Below, piece by piece: positions 9,376-19,049 of a DNA stretch of 51,186 nucleotides. The DNA is taken from assembly GCA_018650645.1 (NCBI GenBank), contig JABIFP010000003.1, positions 1-51,186 on the forward strand, in the 5' to 3' direction. The notes under the pieces were generated by a model. It was not told the DNA's origin. It made no database searches and saw only the letters and a list, made by a program, of their open reading frames with translations. A program made the position numbers and the translations under genes. How positions within the stretch are numbered: the stretch's first letter is position 1; every line of letters starts with the position of its first letter. Source of the DNA: Candidatus Magasanikiibacteriota bacterium. Lineage in GTDB: Bacteria; Patescibacteriota; Patescibacteriia; Magasanikbacterales; UBA922.

Positions 9376-9879
9376 ATGCAACTTCCCAAAAGAAAACCCG
9401 GCAAATATGCTAACCAACCTTTAGATCCTTTTTTGACGCAGCAAAAATTTGATGAACTTTCGGCAAAACTCAATACACTTATAAAGCATAGCCGGCCAAA
9501 GTGGGCAACAGAAGTTAGCAGACTTGCCGAACTAGGCGATTTTTCAGAAAATGTTGAGTACCAACTCGCCAAAGGAAAACTCCGTGGTATAAATAGTGCT
9601 ATTTTAAAAATTCAGTATCAAATTGACCACGCGCAAATCATTACCCCACCAAAAGGGACGCATGCAAAAATCCGGATTGGAAGTACGGTCACCATAAGCT
9701 CAGAAGGCAATGAAAAGATATATCAAATATTAGGAAGATCAGAAACGAACCCTGACAAAGGAATCATTTCCCACACGTCTCCTATTGGCGCGGCACTACT
9801 CAGTCACAAAGTTGGAGATAGCGTTGAATTAACGCTTCCAAATAAAACGATCTCTTGTACCATTATTCGTGTAGAATAA
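9376..9879 (+). CDS. GreA/GreB-family transcription elongation factor
   Basis: RLAELGDFSENVEYQLAKGKLRGINSAILKIQYQIDHAQII and C-terminal FKBP-like domain GIISHTSPIGAALLSHKVGDSVEL. Confidence 0.9.
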   Translation: MQLPKRKPGKYANQPLDPFLTQQKFDELSAKLNTLIKHSRPKWATEVSRLAELGDFSENVEYQLAKGKLRGINSAILKIQYQIDHAQIITPPKGTHAKIRIGSTVTISSEGNEKIYQILGRSETNPDKGIISHTSPIGAALLSHKVGDSVELTLPNKTISCTIIRVE

Positions 9880-9899
9880 TCTACAATTGCAAGAGAATA

Positions 9900-9931
9900 A
9901 AAAAACACTGCTAGTACTAGCAGTGTTTTTC
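9900..9931. terminator. Bidirectional intrinsic terminator
   Basis: AAAAACACTGCTA-gtac-TAGCAGTGTTTTT. Confidence 0.85.
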
Positions 9932-9935
9932 CGTG

Positions 9936-10006
9936 CAGGCGTGGAGGGAATCGAACCCCCGCAAGAGGTTTTGGAGACCCCTGTACTGCCACTATACGAC
10001 ACGCCC
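9936..10006 (-). tRNA. tRNA-Trp (CCA)
   Basis: GGGCGTGTCGTATAGTGGCAGTACAGGGGTCTCCAAAACCTCTTGCGGGGGTTCGATTCCCTCCACGCCTG; anticodon loop CTCCAAA. Confidence 0.92.
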
Positions 10007-10057
10007 ATTGTGTGCACCATTATATCGCACCATAAGGTCTTTGACAAGACCTAAAGC

Positions 10058-10080
10058 AAAAAGCGCCTAAGGCGCTTTTA
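10058..10080 (-). terminator. Intrinsic terminator of rpmG
   Basis: AAAAGCGCC-tta-GGCGCTTTTT on the minus strand. Confidence 0.7.
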
Positions 10081-10083
10081 TGC

Positions 10084-10260
10084 TTATTTTGTTTCTTTAT
10101 GCATGGTGTGAACACCCTTCTTTCCAGTTTCTTCTTTCACGCAGTGTTTGCAGTACTTATTCTTTTCCAAACGATCCTTCAAACGAGGATTCTTTTGGTC
10201 ATGATAGTTGATTTGCTTACACGCTGTGCATTGCATTTTGATGCGTCTATCTTGTGACAT
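10084..10260 (-). CDS. rpmG: 50S ribosomal protein L33
   Basis: MSQDRRIKMQCTACKQINYHDQKNPRLKDRLEKNKYCKHCVKEETGKKGVHTMHKETK; two CxxC motifs. 58 aa, below the ORF-track cutoff. Confidence 0.85.
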   Translation of the reverse strand: MSQDRRIKMQCTACKQINYHDQKNPRLKDRLEKNKYCKHCVKEETGKKGVHTMHKETK

Positions 10261-10349
10261 ACGGCCATTATTAGTGGAACTATTTTCGTAGCGAAATTAT
10301 ATCGAACTTTTGCCAATCCGTCAAGCCCTATGCTGTGAATATTTTTGGC

Positions 10350-10952
10350 TTATCTTAGCCAATTATTGATTTGTTTCCAGTCAAAAATCGCTTTTTCTGT
10401 GCATGCCTGTGCATGATTATGGAGATATGCATGCATTGCTTCCCTATCTTCTAGTGAAATATCGGTTCCGATTTGCCCTTGAGTATATATCGTGATCAAT
10501 GAATCGTCCTTAAGCGGATACCCCATATGTGCGAGTAAAAATACCATGAGTACATCAATCCACCAAATGCTCTCTTCTTCTAATACCGCTTCAATCCGTA
10601 TAATCCAGGCCACAACCGTTTTATATAGTACCGTATCATGAGTGTCATTCTCTAATAGAAGCGAATGTAGTAGCTTCATGCCCGTTTTAAGCATAAGCAG
10701 CTGTGCCTCTGTATACCCTGCAAAGGCCATTTCTGGCTGTACACTGGTTGCATACCCCTGCTGCTTGCCTGGCGCTATACCTAATGAAATAACGCTCCCA
10801 GGCTCTAAATGGGGCGCATTCTTGCTTGTACTCTTTTTACTTCCCTTTGCTATCACAATCTGCTTTCCCCGCTCCTCGGTAAGTAAAGAAATTCTTTCAT
10901 CAACCTCTCTATGGTTTGTCCGCGCAAGCACTACTGCTCGAGTAAACATCAT
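10350..10952 (-). CDS. recO: DNA repair protein RecO-like
   Basis: N-terminal OB-fold pattern TRAVVLARTNHREVDERISLLTEERGKQIVIAKGSKK. Confidence 0.75.
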   Translation of the reverse strand: MMFTRAVVLARTNHREVDERISLLTEERGKQIVIAKGSKKSTSKNAPHLEPGSVISLGIAPGKQQGYATSVQPEMAFAGYTEAQLLMLKTGMKLLHSLLLENDTHDTVLYKTVVAWIIRIEAVLEEESIWWIDVLMVFLLAHMGYPLKDDSLITIYTQGQIGTDISLEDREAMHAYLHNHAQACTEKAIFDWKQINNWLR

Positions 10953-11338
10953 AGGGCGCCATACATCTTGAAAGATTCCAAAATCACCATTGCGGCTTTC
11001 TCGTCTCTACTCACTTCCCCACCCATTTCATCTGCAGCTTGAGAACTGAGTCGCTCATCAGTAAAAACGATTGGTACATCTACTGTACTCTCTAGCTGTT
11101 TTACAAATTCACGGATTCTTTTTGTATGATGATTTTCTGATCCATCATCTAATGTCAGCGGTAATCCAAATACCACTTTATTTATGCCCTCTTCTTTTAT
11201 TAAAGAAGAAAGTTTATGTACCTGCTCTGCTTTTGTTTTTGCGCTGATAATGCCATATGGTAACACAACATCGAGGCCTTCCTGATACCAGGCCATACCA
11301 ATGGTTCGCTGTCCGTAATCAATCGCAAGTACATTCAT
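10949..11338 (-). CDS. ruvX: Holliday junction resolvase-like RuvX/YqgF
   Basis: MNVLAIDYGQRTIGMAW...VVFGLPLTLDDGSENHHTKRIREF...VFTDERLSSQAA. Confidence 0.92.
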   Translation of the reverse strand: MNVLAIDYGQRTIGMAWYQEGLDVVLPYGIISAKTKAEQVHKLSSLIKEEGINKVVFGLPLTLDDGSENHHTKRIREFVKQLESTVDVPIVFTDERLSSQAADEMGGEVSRDEKAAMVILESFKMYGAL

Positions 11339-11339
11339 A

Positions 11340-12155
11340 TTAGATTTTTTCTGACGGTCTTTTTGTTACCACTTCTGGTCCATCTACAGTCAAAATAATA
11401 GTGTGTTCAAAATGCGCGTTCAGACTTCCGTCTTCCGTAACAATAGTCCATCCGTCTTCTTTTACATCCACTTCGTCTCCACCTAACGTAATCATCGGTT
11501 CAAGTGCAAGAACCATTCCTTCTTCTAATTTGATTCTACCAAGTGCCGGTTCGTCAAAATTCGGTACTGAGGGTTCTTCGTGTACTGCATGCCCAACTCC
11601 ATGCCCAGTTAATGCTCTAATAATACCGTATCCTTGTGGCTTAATATATTTTTCAATCGATTTACCAATATCTCTGACAGAATTTCCAAGTGTGGCAGCT
11701 TCAATCCCCACAAACAATGATTTTCTTGTTGCAATAAGAAGCTGTTTTGTTTTTTCAGGAATGTTTCCTACAGGAACGGTAAGTGCAGTGTCTGTAAAAA
11801 ATCCATTTCCTTTATTTCCCTTGCCACACCCTACTGGCCATTGCATACCAATATCAATACTGAAAATATCTCCATCTTGCAAAATTTTATCGTGACTCGC
11901 AATACCATGAACATTTTCTTCATTTACCGATGCGCAAATAGTACATGGAAATTTTGGATCCTGTTTACTAGAACGATATCCTTTAAACGCAGGTCTTCCA
12001 CCAGCAGCAAGAATAAGCTCCTCTGCTTTTTTATCAATATCAAGTGTGCTCACTCCTGGAGCAGCCATATTCGCAATTGTTTCAAGAACCTCACCAAGAA
12101 TTTTCCCTCCCTTTCTAATGTAGTCGAGTTCTTCTGAACTTTTAATCATTCCCAT
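11340..12155 (-). CDS. map: Methionine aminopeptidase type I
   Basis: IKSSEELDYIRKGGKILGEVL...CASVNEENVHGIAS...GHGVGHAVHEEPSVPNF. Confidence 0.95.
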   Translation of the reverse strand: MGMIKSSEELDYIRKGGKILGEVLETIANMAAPGVSTLDIDKKAEELILAAGGRPAFKGYRSSKQDPKFPCTICASVNEENVHGIASHDKILQDGDIFSIDIGMQWPVGCGKGNKGNGFFTDTALTVPVGNIPEKTKQLLIATRKSLFVGIEAATLGNSVRDIGKSIEKYIKPQGYGIIRALTGHGVGHAVHEEPSVPNFDEPALGRIKLEEGMVLALEPMITLGGDEVDVKEDGWTIVTEDGSLNAHFEHTIILTVDGPEVVTKRPSEKI

Positions 12156-12156
12156 A

Positions 12157-12747
12157 TTATATCTCTAATACTTGATGAATCTGCGCTGTCACTTCTTCAA
12201 TTGGCGGCTGACCATCCACAATCACTAATTTTTCAATCGATTTGTAGTACGCACGAATTGGTGCGAGTGCGGCATTCCCTTGCTGCTCAATACGTTTTTC
12301 AATCACCGCTTCACTCGCATCATCAGCTCTTCCTTCACCTGAGTCAACTCTAGATTGCAGCCGTTCCCGAATAGTATCATCTGTAAGTGCAATTTCAATT
12401 GCTAGCGCTTCTTCTGCAATTCCTTTCTTCTCTGCATATGCGTGATATGCTTCTGCTTGATCTACTGTTCGAATCGCACCATCTAAAACAACTCCTTGTC
12501 CCGCATCAAGAAAGGTATCCATCTGCGCAAAGGCAAGTTTATAAATCAAATCATTAGACACGAGTGCCCCAGATTTCATTGCCTGCAATGTTTTCTTGTC
12601 TTCTGCATCTCCTTCTGGATCCGCATCAAGTGCACGCAATAAATCTCCTGTTGAGATATGTCCGTACGCAAGCTTTTCACACAGCTTTTTTGCCTGTGTA
12701 CCTTTTCCACTTCCAGGTACTCCGAGTAGAATAATCATTTTTTTCAT
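12157..12747 (-). CDS. adk: Adenylate kinase
   Basis: IILLGVPGSGKGTQAKKLCEKLAYGHISTGDLLRA; between secY and map. Confidence 0.94.
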   Translation of the reverse strand: MKKMIILLGVPGSGKGTQAKKLCEKLAYGHISTGDLLRALDADPEGDAEDKKTLQAMKSGALVSNDLIYKLAFAQMDTFLDAGQGVVLDGAIRTVDQAEAYHAYAEKKGIAEEALAIEIALTDDTIRERLQSRVDSGEGRADDASEAVIEKRIEQQGNAALAPIRAYYKSIEKLVIVDGQPPIEEVTAQIHQVLEI

Positions 12748-13058
12748 ACTTTTTTTCCGTATTTATTCGTAAAATATGTCCGCGTTGCACTAAGTACCGC
12801 TTCTTTATCGTTATCACTAATCAAGTGCTTTTTTTCAAGACCATACAGTGCTTCTCTCATGTGTTTCAATGAAATTTTTCCATCCCCCATTCTGGCACGC
12901 TTGATGGTATCAATCATGAGCTGTTTTTCTTTGAGTGTTACGCTTGTGAGTGTTTTAAGACGAATAATTTCATCCATTTCAGCTTCACAAAGTGGCCACT
13001 GCGTTGTTTCAATTGATTTAGGTTGATTGAACCCAAACACGTAAGAAAAGAATCCCAT
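12744..13058 (-). CDS. Hypothetical protein (104 aa)
   Basis: ORF overlapping adk start by 4 bp; no recognised motif. Confidence 0.6.
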   Translation of the reverse strand: MGFFSYVFGFNQPKSIETTQWPLCEAEMDEIIRLKTLTSVTLKEKQLMIDTIKRARMGDGKISLKHMREALYGLEKKHLISDNDKEAVLSATRTYFTNKYGKKV

Positions 13059-13111
13059 AGAATGCTATTAGTGTCCTCACTATAGCAAAGAAGAATAGCT
13101 TATTCAAGGAC

Positions 13112-13141
13112 TAAAAAAACATCTTTAGCAGATGTTTTTTT
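13112..13141 (-). terminator. Intrinsic terminator after secY
   Basis: AAAAAACATCT-gctaa-AGATGTTTTTTT. Confidence 0.8.
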
Positions 13142-13149
13142 ATGTGTGA

Positions 13150-14418
13150 TTATACTTTGTCGTATTCGTGAACGTGTAATTGTGATTCGATTTGCTTTGC
13201 GATATCAATTGCTACAGCTACCACAATAAGGAGTGACGTTCCACCAATTGCAAGTGTCTGTGTTCCTGTCGCAGCTTGCAAGATGAATGGAAGAACAGCA
13301 ATCAATCCAAGGAATGACGCTCCAGAGAACACTAATCGACTCATAACTTTTCCAAGATACAATTCAGTTTCTTTTCCTGGTCTAATTCCAGGAATAAATC
13401 CGCCCTGTCGTTGCAAGTTTTCTGCCATTTTTTGTGGTTGGAAAATTACCGCAGTATAGAAGTAAGTAAATCCAAATACCAAAATGAAGTATGACAGAGA
13501 ATAGAATACTTGGTTGTTAAAGAGTGTAATGGTATACGCAGAAATAGTCGCAAGCGTTCCCGTTCCGTTCACAAAGAGCTGCGCAAGCATCGGTGGAAAT
13601 AGAACCACAGAAATTGCGAAGATAATTGGGATTACACCAGCCGTGTTTACCCGAAGTGGTAATGAAGACTGCGTTCCACCAAAACTTCTTGAACCAATCA
13701 TGCGCTTTGCATAATTCACTGGAATATTTCGTTGTCCTTCATTAATGAAGACAACCGCTACCACAGTCACCAATGCTACTACTGCAAACATGATGTAAAG
13801 CATGAGATCTGCAGGGTTGTAGTTGAGGTATGCTTGTTGCAATGCCCGTGGCAAAGCTGCAATAATACCAGCAAAGATAAGAAGTGAAATACCGTTTCCA
13901 ATACGCTTTTCTGTAATAAGCTCACCAATCCACATAAGGAACACTGTTCCTGCAGTAGTCGTAAGCAGTACATTTACATAAAGCATGGTTGTCATGTTTG
14001 GCAAAATTTGTACCGATGACTGCCCAAGGAGTTGGATAAGTCCAAACGCTTGAAGCATCGCTAGTGGCACTGATACAAGCCGAGTATACATTTGAATTTT
14101 AGCCTGCCCAGATTCACCTTCATTTTTAAGCTCTTCAAGTTGTGGTACAACCATTTGCAAGAGCTGGAAGATAATTGAACTCGTAATGTATGGTGCTACA
14201 CCAAGCATTACTACCGAAAAGTTTTCTAATGTTCCACCAGAAAACACATTCAAAAGACCCAAGATTTGGTTACTTTCTAAAAATGCTCTCAAGTTGTTTA
14301 CATCAATACCCGGTACCGGAATATGAGCTGCAACACGAAACAAGACAAGCATTGAGAGAACAAAGAGAATACTTTTTCGCAAATCCTCTACTCTCCAAAT
14401 TCGACGAAGTAGTTCCAT
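13150..14418 (-). CDS. secY: Preprotein translocase SecY
   Basis: LFRVAAHIPVPGIDVNNLRAF...APYITSSIIFQLL...QRQGGFIPGIRPGKETELYL. Confidence 0.97.
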   Translation of the reverse strand: MELLRRIWRVEDLRKSILFVLSMLVLFRVAAHIPVPGIDVNNLRAFLESNQILGLLNVFSGGTLENFSVVMLGVAPYITSSIIFQLLQMVVPQLEELKNEGESGQAKIQMYTRLVSVPLAMLQAFGLIQLLGQSSVQILPNMTTMLYVNVLLTTTAGTVFLMWIGELITEKRIGNGISLLIFAGIIAALPRALQQAYLNYNPADLMLYIMFAVVALVTVVAVVFINEGQRNIPVNYAKRMIGSRSFGGTQSSLPLRVNTAGVIPIIFAISVVLFPPMLAQLFVNGTGTLATISAYTITLFNNQVFYSLSYFILVFGFTYFYTAVIFQPQKMAENLQRQGGFIPGIRPGKETELYLGKVMSRLVFSGASFLGLIAVLPFILQAATGTQTLAIGGTSLLIVVAVAIDIAKQIESQLHVHEYDKV

Positions 14419-14462
14419 ACGTAATAGGTAAAAACCGAATCATGGTGGATTCGGAGATTAAG

Positions 14463-14906
14463 TTAGAATTGTACGCTGCCGCCCGCTTTTTCAATCGCTG
14501 CAAGAGCACCTTTACTGATAAGACATCCTTTTACTGATACTTTCTTATCAAGTGTTCCTCGGTTAACAATTTTTACCCCTCGCTGTGGCTTTTCAATAAG
14601 CCCGATTCTTGTTAAGAGTGCTGGAGAGATAATATCTCCATTGTTGCACGCTCTTGAGATCATAGCAAGAGTTACTGTTTCTTTCTTTGGGTGGATACTA
14701 TTGAACCCACGCAATTTTGGAATTTTTTGAAGAGCAGCCTTAAACCCTCTTCGCTGTGCTCCACTTTTACCACCAGAACGAGCTTTTTGACCTTTTTGCC
14801 CACGTCCAGCCGTTGTTCCTTTTGTAGAACCATTTCCACGACCAACTCTGCGGCTCGTTTGTTTAGCAGTTCCAGTTGAAGTAATTGTATGTGCTGATAA
14901 TGCCAT
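14463..14906 (-). CDS. rplO: 50S ribosomal protein L15
   Basis: RRVGRGNGSTKGTTAGRGQKGQKARSGGKSG. Confidence 0.95.
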   Translation of the reverse strand: MALSAHTITSTGTAKQTSRRVGRGNGSTKGTTAGRGQKGQKARSGGKSGAQRRGFKAALQKIPKLRGFNSIHPKKETVTLAMISRACNNGDIISPALLTRIGLIEKPQRGVKIVNRGTLDKKVSVKGCLISKGALAAIEKAGGSVQF

Positions 14907-14916
14907 ATAATTGATA

Positions 14917-15561
14917 TTATGAAGCTACTTCTGTAACTGTTGATTCTTTTTTCTCAACTTTTTTAGGAGTTGTAACTGGTGCTTTCTTTACTGGCGCCTT
15001 TTTTACGGGTGCTTTCTTTACTGGCTTCTCTGTTACGGCAACTTCTTTTGCTGGTGCTACAGCTTGTTTTTTCTTTGCATATGCAAGTGCTCTTGGAAGA
15101 AACTTTTGCAATGCATCAAATGTTACTTTTGCATTTGTTACTTTATTGTTTGTCTTTCCAAGCATCTTTGCTGATGCGTTTAAAAGACCTGCAAGTTCTA
15201 AAATAGTACGAGTCGCTCCACCTGCAATGATACCAGATCCTTTTGGTGCTGGTTTAATCATTACTTTTGCAGCTTTGTACTTAGCCTCAACTCTGTGAGG
15301 AATTGTTTCATTTACAAATGGAATAGTAAGCATTGTTTTCTTAGCCTGCGCAACTGCTTTTCCTACTGCAATTTGCACATCTTTTCCTTTTGCAACACCA
15401 TATCCAACGCGACCCTTACGATCACCAATAATGATACAAACACGGAAACTCATTTGCTTACCACCTTTTGTCACACGAGTTACACGAGCAAGATCAATAA
15501 TCTGCTGATCAAATTCAGGTTTTTCTCGTTTTTGTTTTGGTCTTCTATTACCCTTTCTCAT
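14917..15561 (-). CDS. rpsE: 30S ribosomal protein S5 with Lys/Pro/Ala-rich C-terminal tail
   Basis: IDLARVTRVTKGGKQMSFRVCIIIGDRKGRVGYGVAKGKDV; tail KKAPVKKAPVKKAPV. Confidence 0.95.
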   Translation of the reverse strand: MRKGNRRPKQKREKPEFDQQIIDLARVTRVTKGGKQMSFRVCIIIGDRKGRVGYGVAKGKDVQIAVGKAVAQAKKTMLTIPFVNETIPHRVEAKYKAAKVMIKPAPKGSGIIAGGATRTILELAGLLNASAKMLGKTNNKVTNAKVTFDALQKFLPRALAYAKKKQAVAPAKEVAVTEKPVKKAPVKKAPVKKAPVTTPKKVEKKESTVTEVAS

Positions 15562-15576
15562 ATAGATAGTAGGCTA

Positions 15577-15948
15577 TTAAAATTGCAATCCGCCATCGCG
15601 TGCACCGTCAGCAGCTGCTTTTACGCGGCCGTGAAATGCAAGACCAGAGCGATCAAATACAACTGATGTGACGTTAACGTCTTTAGCTTTTTGTGCGAGT
15701 GCTTTTCCTAACTGATATGCTACCGCAATCTTTCCTTTTCTTTCTCCAGCATCTCCTGAGGCGTCCTTCTTGCTGTTTACACTTGTAAGTGTTTTTCCTG
15801 AGGCATCATCGATAAGTTGAATACTCATTCCGATTAGTGAACGAGAAACACAAATTCGAGGACGTTCTGCAGTTCCAGAAATCTTAGCACGGACGCGCGC
15901 GTGTCTGCGTCGTCTTTGTTGTTCTCTTGTGAGCTTTGATGTTTTCAT
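15577..15948 (-). CDS. rplR: 50S ribosomal protein L18
   Basis: ISGTAERPRICVSRSLIGMSIQLIDDASGKTL...FDRSGLAFHGRVKAAADGARDGGLQF. Confidence 0.95.
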   Translation of the reverse strand: MKTSKLTREQQRRRRHARVRAKISGTAERPRICVSRSLIGMSIQLIDDASGKTLTSVNSKKDASGDAGERKGKIAVAYQLGKALAQKAKDVNVTSVVFDRSGLAFHGRVKAAADGARDGGLQF

Positions 15949-15968
15949 ATAGACTTTCTATTGCGCGG

Positions 15969-16511
15969 TTATGCTGCTTTCGCAGATTTACCAGCTTTAC
16001 GTCTAATTACTTCTTCCATGTACTTAATACCTTTTCCTTTATATGGTTCAGGTTTTCGAATCGCTCTAATTTCTGACGCAATCTGACCAAGCTTTTCTTT
16101 ATTAGCACTGTTTAAAGTAATAACGTTTTTTTCAACTGAAGCTTTCACTTCTGCTGGCATCGTATAAATAACTGGATGAGAGAATCCAACCTCAATTTTG
16201 AGATCAGTTCCTTGCATTGCTACACGGTATCCTACTCCATTTACTTCAAGTTGTCTTGTAAACCCTTCAGAAACACCAAGCACCATGTTTTTTACATGAG
16301 CAGAGAATGTTCCCCAAAGAGATCGTTCAAATTTTTCTTCTTTGTTTTGTACATCTACGGTCGCAACGCCATCAGCAATATTGATAGTCACCAATTCATG
16401 AACAGGACGAGAGAGATCTCCCTTTGGTCCTTTCACAGCCAAAATGCTATCACTTACTGTCACAGTGACTCCCGTAGGGATTTCAATTGTCTGTTTTCCA
16501 ATACGTGACAT
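15969..16511 (-). CDS. rplF: 50S ribosomal protein L6
   Basis: MSRIGKQTIEIPTGVTV...RKPEPYKGKGIKYMEEVIRRKAGKS. Confidence 0.95.
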   Translation of the reverse strand: MSRIGKQTIEIPTGVTVTVSDSILAVKGPKGDLSRPVHELVTINIADGVATVDVQNKEEKFERSLWGTFSAHVKNMVLGVSEGFTRQLEVNGVGYRVAMQGTDLKIEVGFSHPVIYTMPAEVKASVEKNVITLNSANKEKLGQIASEIRAIRKPEPYKGKGIKYMEEVIRRKAGKSAKAA

Positions 16512-16583
16512 AAAATACGTGTTACCATAGTTCACTGCTAATTGCTCGACAAGACAAGCCCTTAGCAGTGAACTACGACAAAA

Positions 16584-16970
16584 TTAATACACTGAACAAA
16601 TAATTTCACCACCAATTCCCTTTTGACGTGCATCTTTATTCGTCATCAGGCCAGCTGATGTAGAAACTACAGCGATTCCGTAATCGTTCAAGATACGTGG
16701 CATCTCATCAGCCTTGCGGTACATTCTGTGCCCTGGCTTTGATTCGCGCTTGATCTCACGGATGGCTGGTTCTCCATCAGAGTATTTTAGTGATAAAACT
16801 AATGTCGGTGTTGGGTTGTTTTCGTCTTTTACAGCATCAATATAACCTTCTGCATGTAAAAGCTCAGCAATTGCTTTCTTCACTTTAGAAAGTGGCATTG
16901 AGACGCTTGACTTGCGAATCACTTGCGCATTTCTAATGCGAGTAAGCATGTCTGCAATTGGATCTGTCAT
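16584..16970 (-). CDS. rpsH: 30S ribosomal protein S8
   Basis: MTDPIADMLTRIRNAQVIRKSSVSMPLSK...GIAVVSTSAGLMTNKDARQKGIGGEIICSVY. Confidence 0.95.
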   Translation of the reverse strand: MTDPIADMLTRIRNAQVIRKSSVSMPLSKVKKAIAELLHAEGYIDAVKDENNPTPTLVLSLKYSDGEPAIREIKRESKPGHRMYRKADEMPRILNDYGIAVVSTSAGLMTNKDARQKGIGGEIICSVY

Positions 16971-17045
16971 CATACCTATATAACTAGTGTTCATGATTCA
17001 TATCTGCATACTGTATATGCACATACGAATCATGAACGAATAATA

Positions 17046-17264
17046 CTACCAACTTGATTTACGTACTCCTGGAAGTTTCGCATCATTTGCGAGTTCCCGG
17101 AAGCAAATACGACATAGTTGAAACCGTCTCATGAACCCTCTTTTACGACCACATTCGATAACGCGACCGTTTTTCTTTGTTACCATGCGTTTGCATCGAG
17201 CAACAGTTCGAGACATGAACTTTGGCTTCCTCTTTGATTTTGCGATTTGTGCAAGTGTTGCCAT
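17046..17264 (-). CDS. rpsN: 30S ribosomal protein S14 (zinc-type-like with an insertion in the first Cys pair)
   Basis: MATLAQIAKSKRKPKFMSRTVARCKRMVTKKNGRVIECGRKRGFMRRFQLCRICFRELANDAKLPGVRKSSW. Confidence 0.93.
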   Translation of the reverse strand: MATLAQIAKSKRKPKFMSRTVARCKRMVTKKNGRVIECGRKRGFMRRFQLCRICFRELANDAKLPGVRKSSW

Positions 17265-17265
17265 A

Positions 17266-17823
17266 TTACTTAATTTTATCCATATCCTTGAATGGGAATC
17301 CAAGTTTTTTAAGAAGTAGTGCTCCACCCTTCTGATCTTCAGCAGATGTAGTTACTATTACTTGTAAACTGTGGATCTTATCAGCACTATCAGCGCTAAT
17401 TTCAGGGAATGAAATGTTTTCTTTAATTCCTAGAGAATAGTTTCCTTTTCTATCAAAACTTTTCGCACTGATTCCGCGGAAATCTCTTACACGTGGAAGC
17501 GTCAAGTTTACTAATCGATTCAAGAATTCGTACATTGTTGCACCACGAAGTGTAACGCATGCACCAATTTCCATTCCTTCACGTAATTTGAAGTTAGAAA
17601 TTGAAAGTCTCGCTTTCGTTCTCACTGGCTTTTGCCCGGTGATTTGTCGAAGTGTGTTTTCAACATTCTCAATGAATGATTTATCCTTTGAGTGTCGTCC
17701 AAATCCAACGTTGAGGGTTACCTTTTCTACTGCAGGAACATCCATGATGTTTGCAATTCCAAGTTCTTCCTTCAAAGCAGGAGCCACTTCCTTTTTATAT
17801 TTTGTGTATAATACTGGTTCCAT
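17266..17823 (-). CDS. rplE: 50S ribosomal protein L5
   Basis: VEKVTLNVGFGRHSKDKSFIENVENTLRQITGQKPVRTKARLSISNFKLREGMEIGACVTLRG. Confidence 0.95.
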   Translation of the reverse strand: MEPVLYTKYKKEVAPALKEELGIANIMDVPAVEKVTLNVGFGRHSKDKSFIENVENTLRQITGQKPVRTKARLSISNFKLREGMEIGACVTLRGATMYEFLNRLVNLTLPRVRDFRGISAKSFDRKGNYSLGIKENISFPEISADSADKIHSLQVIVTTSAEDQKGGALLLKKLGFPFKDMDKIK

Positions 17824-17829
17824 ATAATA

Positions 17830-18156
17830 CTAATCAATTAGTTCACCAGTAGTCTTCGCAATCCGCACTTTTTTTGATCCCTCTTTCTTATACCCAACGC
17901 GAGTTGGTTTTTTACCCTTAGGATCAATAAGCATCACATTAGACATATGGATTGGAGCTGGAAGTTCAATAACTTGCCCCTGATATCCACGCTGACGTGA
18001 TTTCATGTGCTTTTTTCGAAGGTTCATTCCATCAACTACCACATAAGACTGGTTTGTCTTTTTGTTTGTGATAATTTGAAGAACTTTACCGGTCTTCCCT
18101 CTCATGTCTTCACGACCTGAAAGGATTTTTACATTGTCACCTGTTTTAATCTTCAT
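17830..18156 (-). CDS. rplX: 50S ribosomal protein L24
   Basis: KIKTGDNVKILSGREDMRGKTGKVLQI; KOW motif. Confidence 0.94.
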   Translation of the reverse strand: MKIKTGDNVKILSGREDMRGKTGKVLQIITNKKTNQSYVVVDGMNLRKKHMKSRQRGYQGQVIELPAPIHMSNVMLIDPKGKKPTRVGYKKEGSKKVRIAKTTGELID

Positions 18157-18160
18157 AGGA

Positions 18161-18532
18161 TTATAATACTTCAGGAGCTAATGATACAATTTTTTGGTAT
18201 CCTCTCCCGCGGAGTTCTCTTGCGATAGGTCCGAAAATACGAGTTCCCTTTGGTTCCTTTGTTTTCTTGTCGATTACTACCGCTGCATTTTCATCGAAAC
18301 GAATATATGTTCCATCTTTACGACGATATTCTTTTCGTTGTCGCACAATTACAGCATGAATCACCTCACCTTTTTTTACAAGGCCACGTGGAGCAGCTTC
18401 TTTAATAGTACAAGTAACGATGTCACCAAGTCGTGCATATCGTTTTTTGTATCCACCAAGAACACGGATCACCATGAGCTTCTTTGCGCCTGAATTGTCT
18501 GCTACCTTGAGCATTGATTGATGTTGGAGCAT
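18161..18532 (-). CDS. rplN: 50S ribosomal protein L14
   Basis: [39 protein letters not shown]. Confidence 0.96.
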   Translation of the reverse strand: MLQHQSMLKVADNSGAKKLMVIRVLGGYKKRYARLGDIVTCTIKEAAPRGLVKKGEVIHAVIVRQRKEYRRKDGTYIRFDENAAVVIDKKTKEPKGTRIFGPIARELRGRGYQKIVSLAPEVL

Positions 18533-18570
18533 ATTCGCTAGTAACGGTTGTTAAGCTTGGGTGCGGTCGT

Positions 18571-18837
18571 TTACACGAGTCGCCATCGTTTTGTTTTACT
18601 AAATGGTCGGCATTCTTGAAATGTGACAGTGTCACCAACAGCTGCCGAGTTCTTTTCATCATGGACAGCATATTTCTTGCTAGTCCAGTATTGTTTCTGA
18701 TATTTACTATGCATTTTTCTTGTTTTCACAAGTACATGAATAGTTTTTTGACCAGGAGCACTTACCACTTCACCGGTAAATTCTCGGTGAATCACCTTCT
18801 TTGGCTCTTGGTTGTTTTCTGTGTTTGTAGTTGCCAT
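18571..18837 (-). CDS. rpsQ: 30S ribosomal protein S17
   Basis: REFTGEVVSAPGQKTIHVLVKTRKMHSKYQKQYWTSKKYAVHDEKNSAAVGDTVTFQECRPFSKTKRWRLV. Confidence 0.94.
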   Translation of the reverse strand: MATTNTENNQEPKKVIHREFTGEVVSAPGQKTIHVLVKTRKMHSKYQKQYWTSKKYAVHDEKNSAAVGDTVTFQECRPFSKTKRWRLV

Positions 18838-18846
18838 AGATAGTGG

Positions 18847-19044
18847 TTAGGCTTGTGCCAATTCTGATTGACGTAAGATAGTCAGGATGCGAGCAATGGT
18901 TTTTCTTGCTACTGAAATCTTGTGAATTGTTTTGAGTTGGCCTTCACTTGCTTTGAAGCGAAGTTCTCTCAATTCTTGCCGAGTTTCAGCAAGCAATTCT
19001 CGCAAATCCTGCACTGATTTTTGTTGTAATTCCTGCAGCTCCAT
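18847..19044 (-). CDS. rpmC: 50S ribosomal protein L29
   Basis: LQQKSVQDLRELLAETRQELRELRFKASEGQLKTIHKISVARKTIARILTIL. Confidence 0.93.
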   Translation of the reverse strand: MELQELQQKSVQDLRELLAETRQELRELRFKASEGQLKTIHKISVARKTIARILTILRQSELAQA

Positions 19045-19049
19045 ATTCG

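Noticed and set aside
14907-14916. Missing rpmD (L30) between rpsE and rplO as novelty
   Set aside because: Absence of L30 is a well-known CPR trait; used only as lineage evidence.
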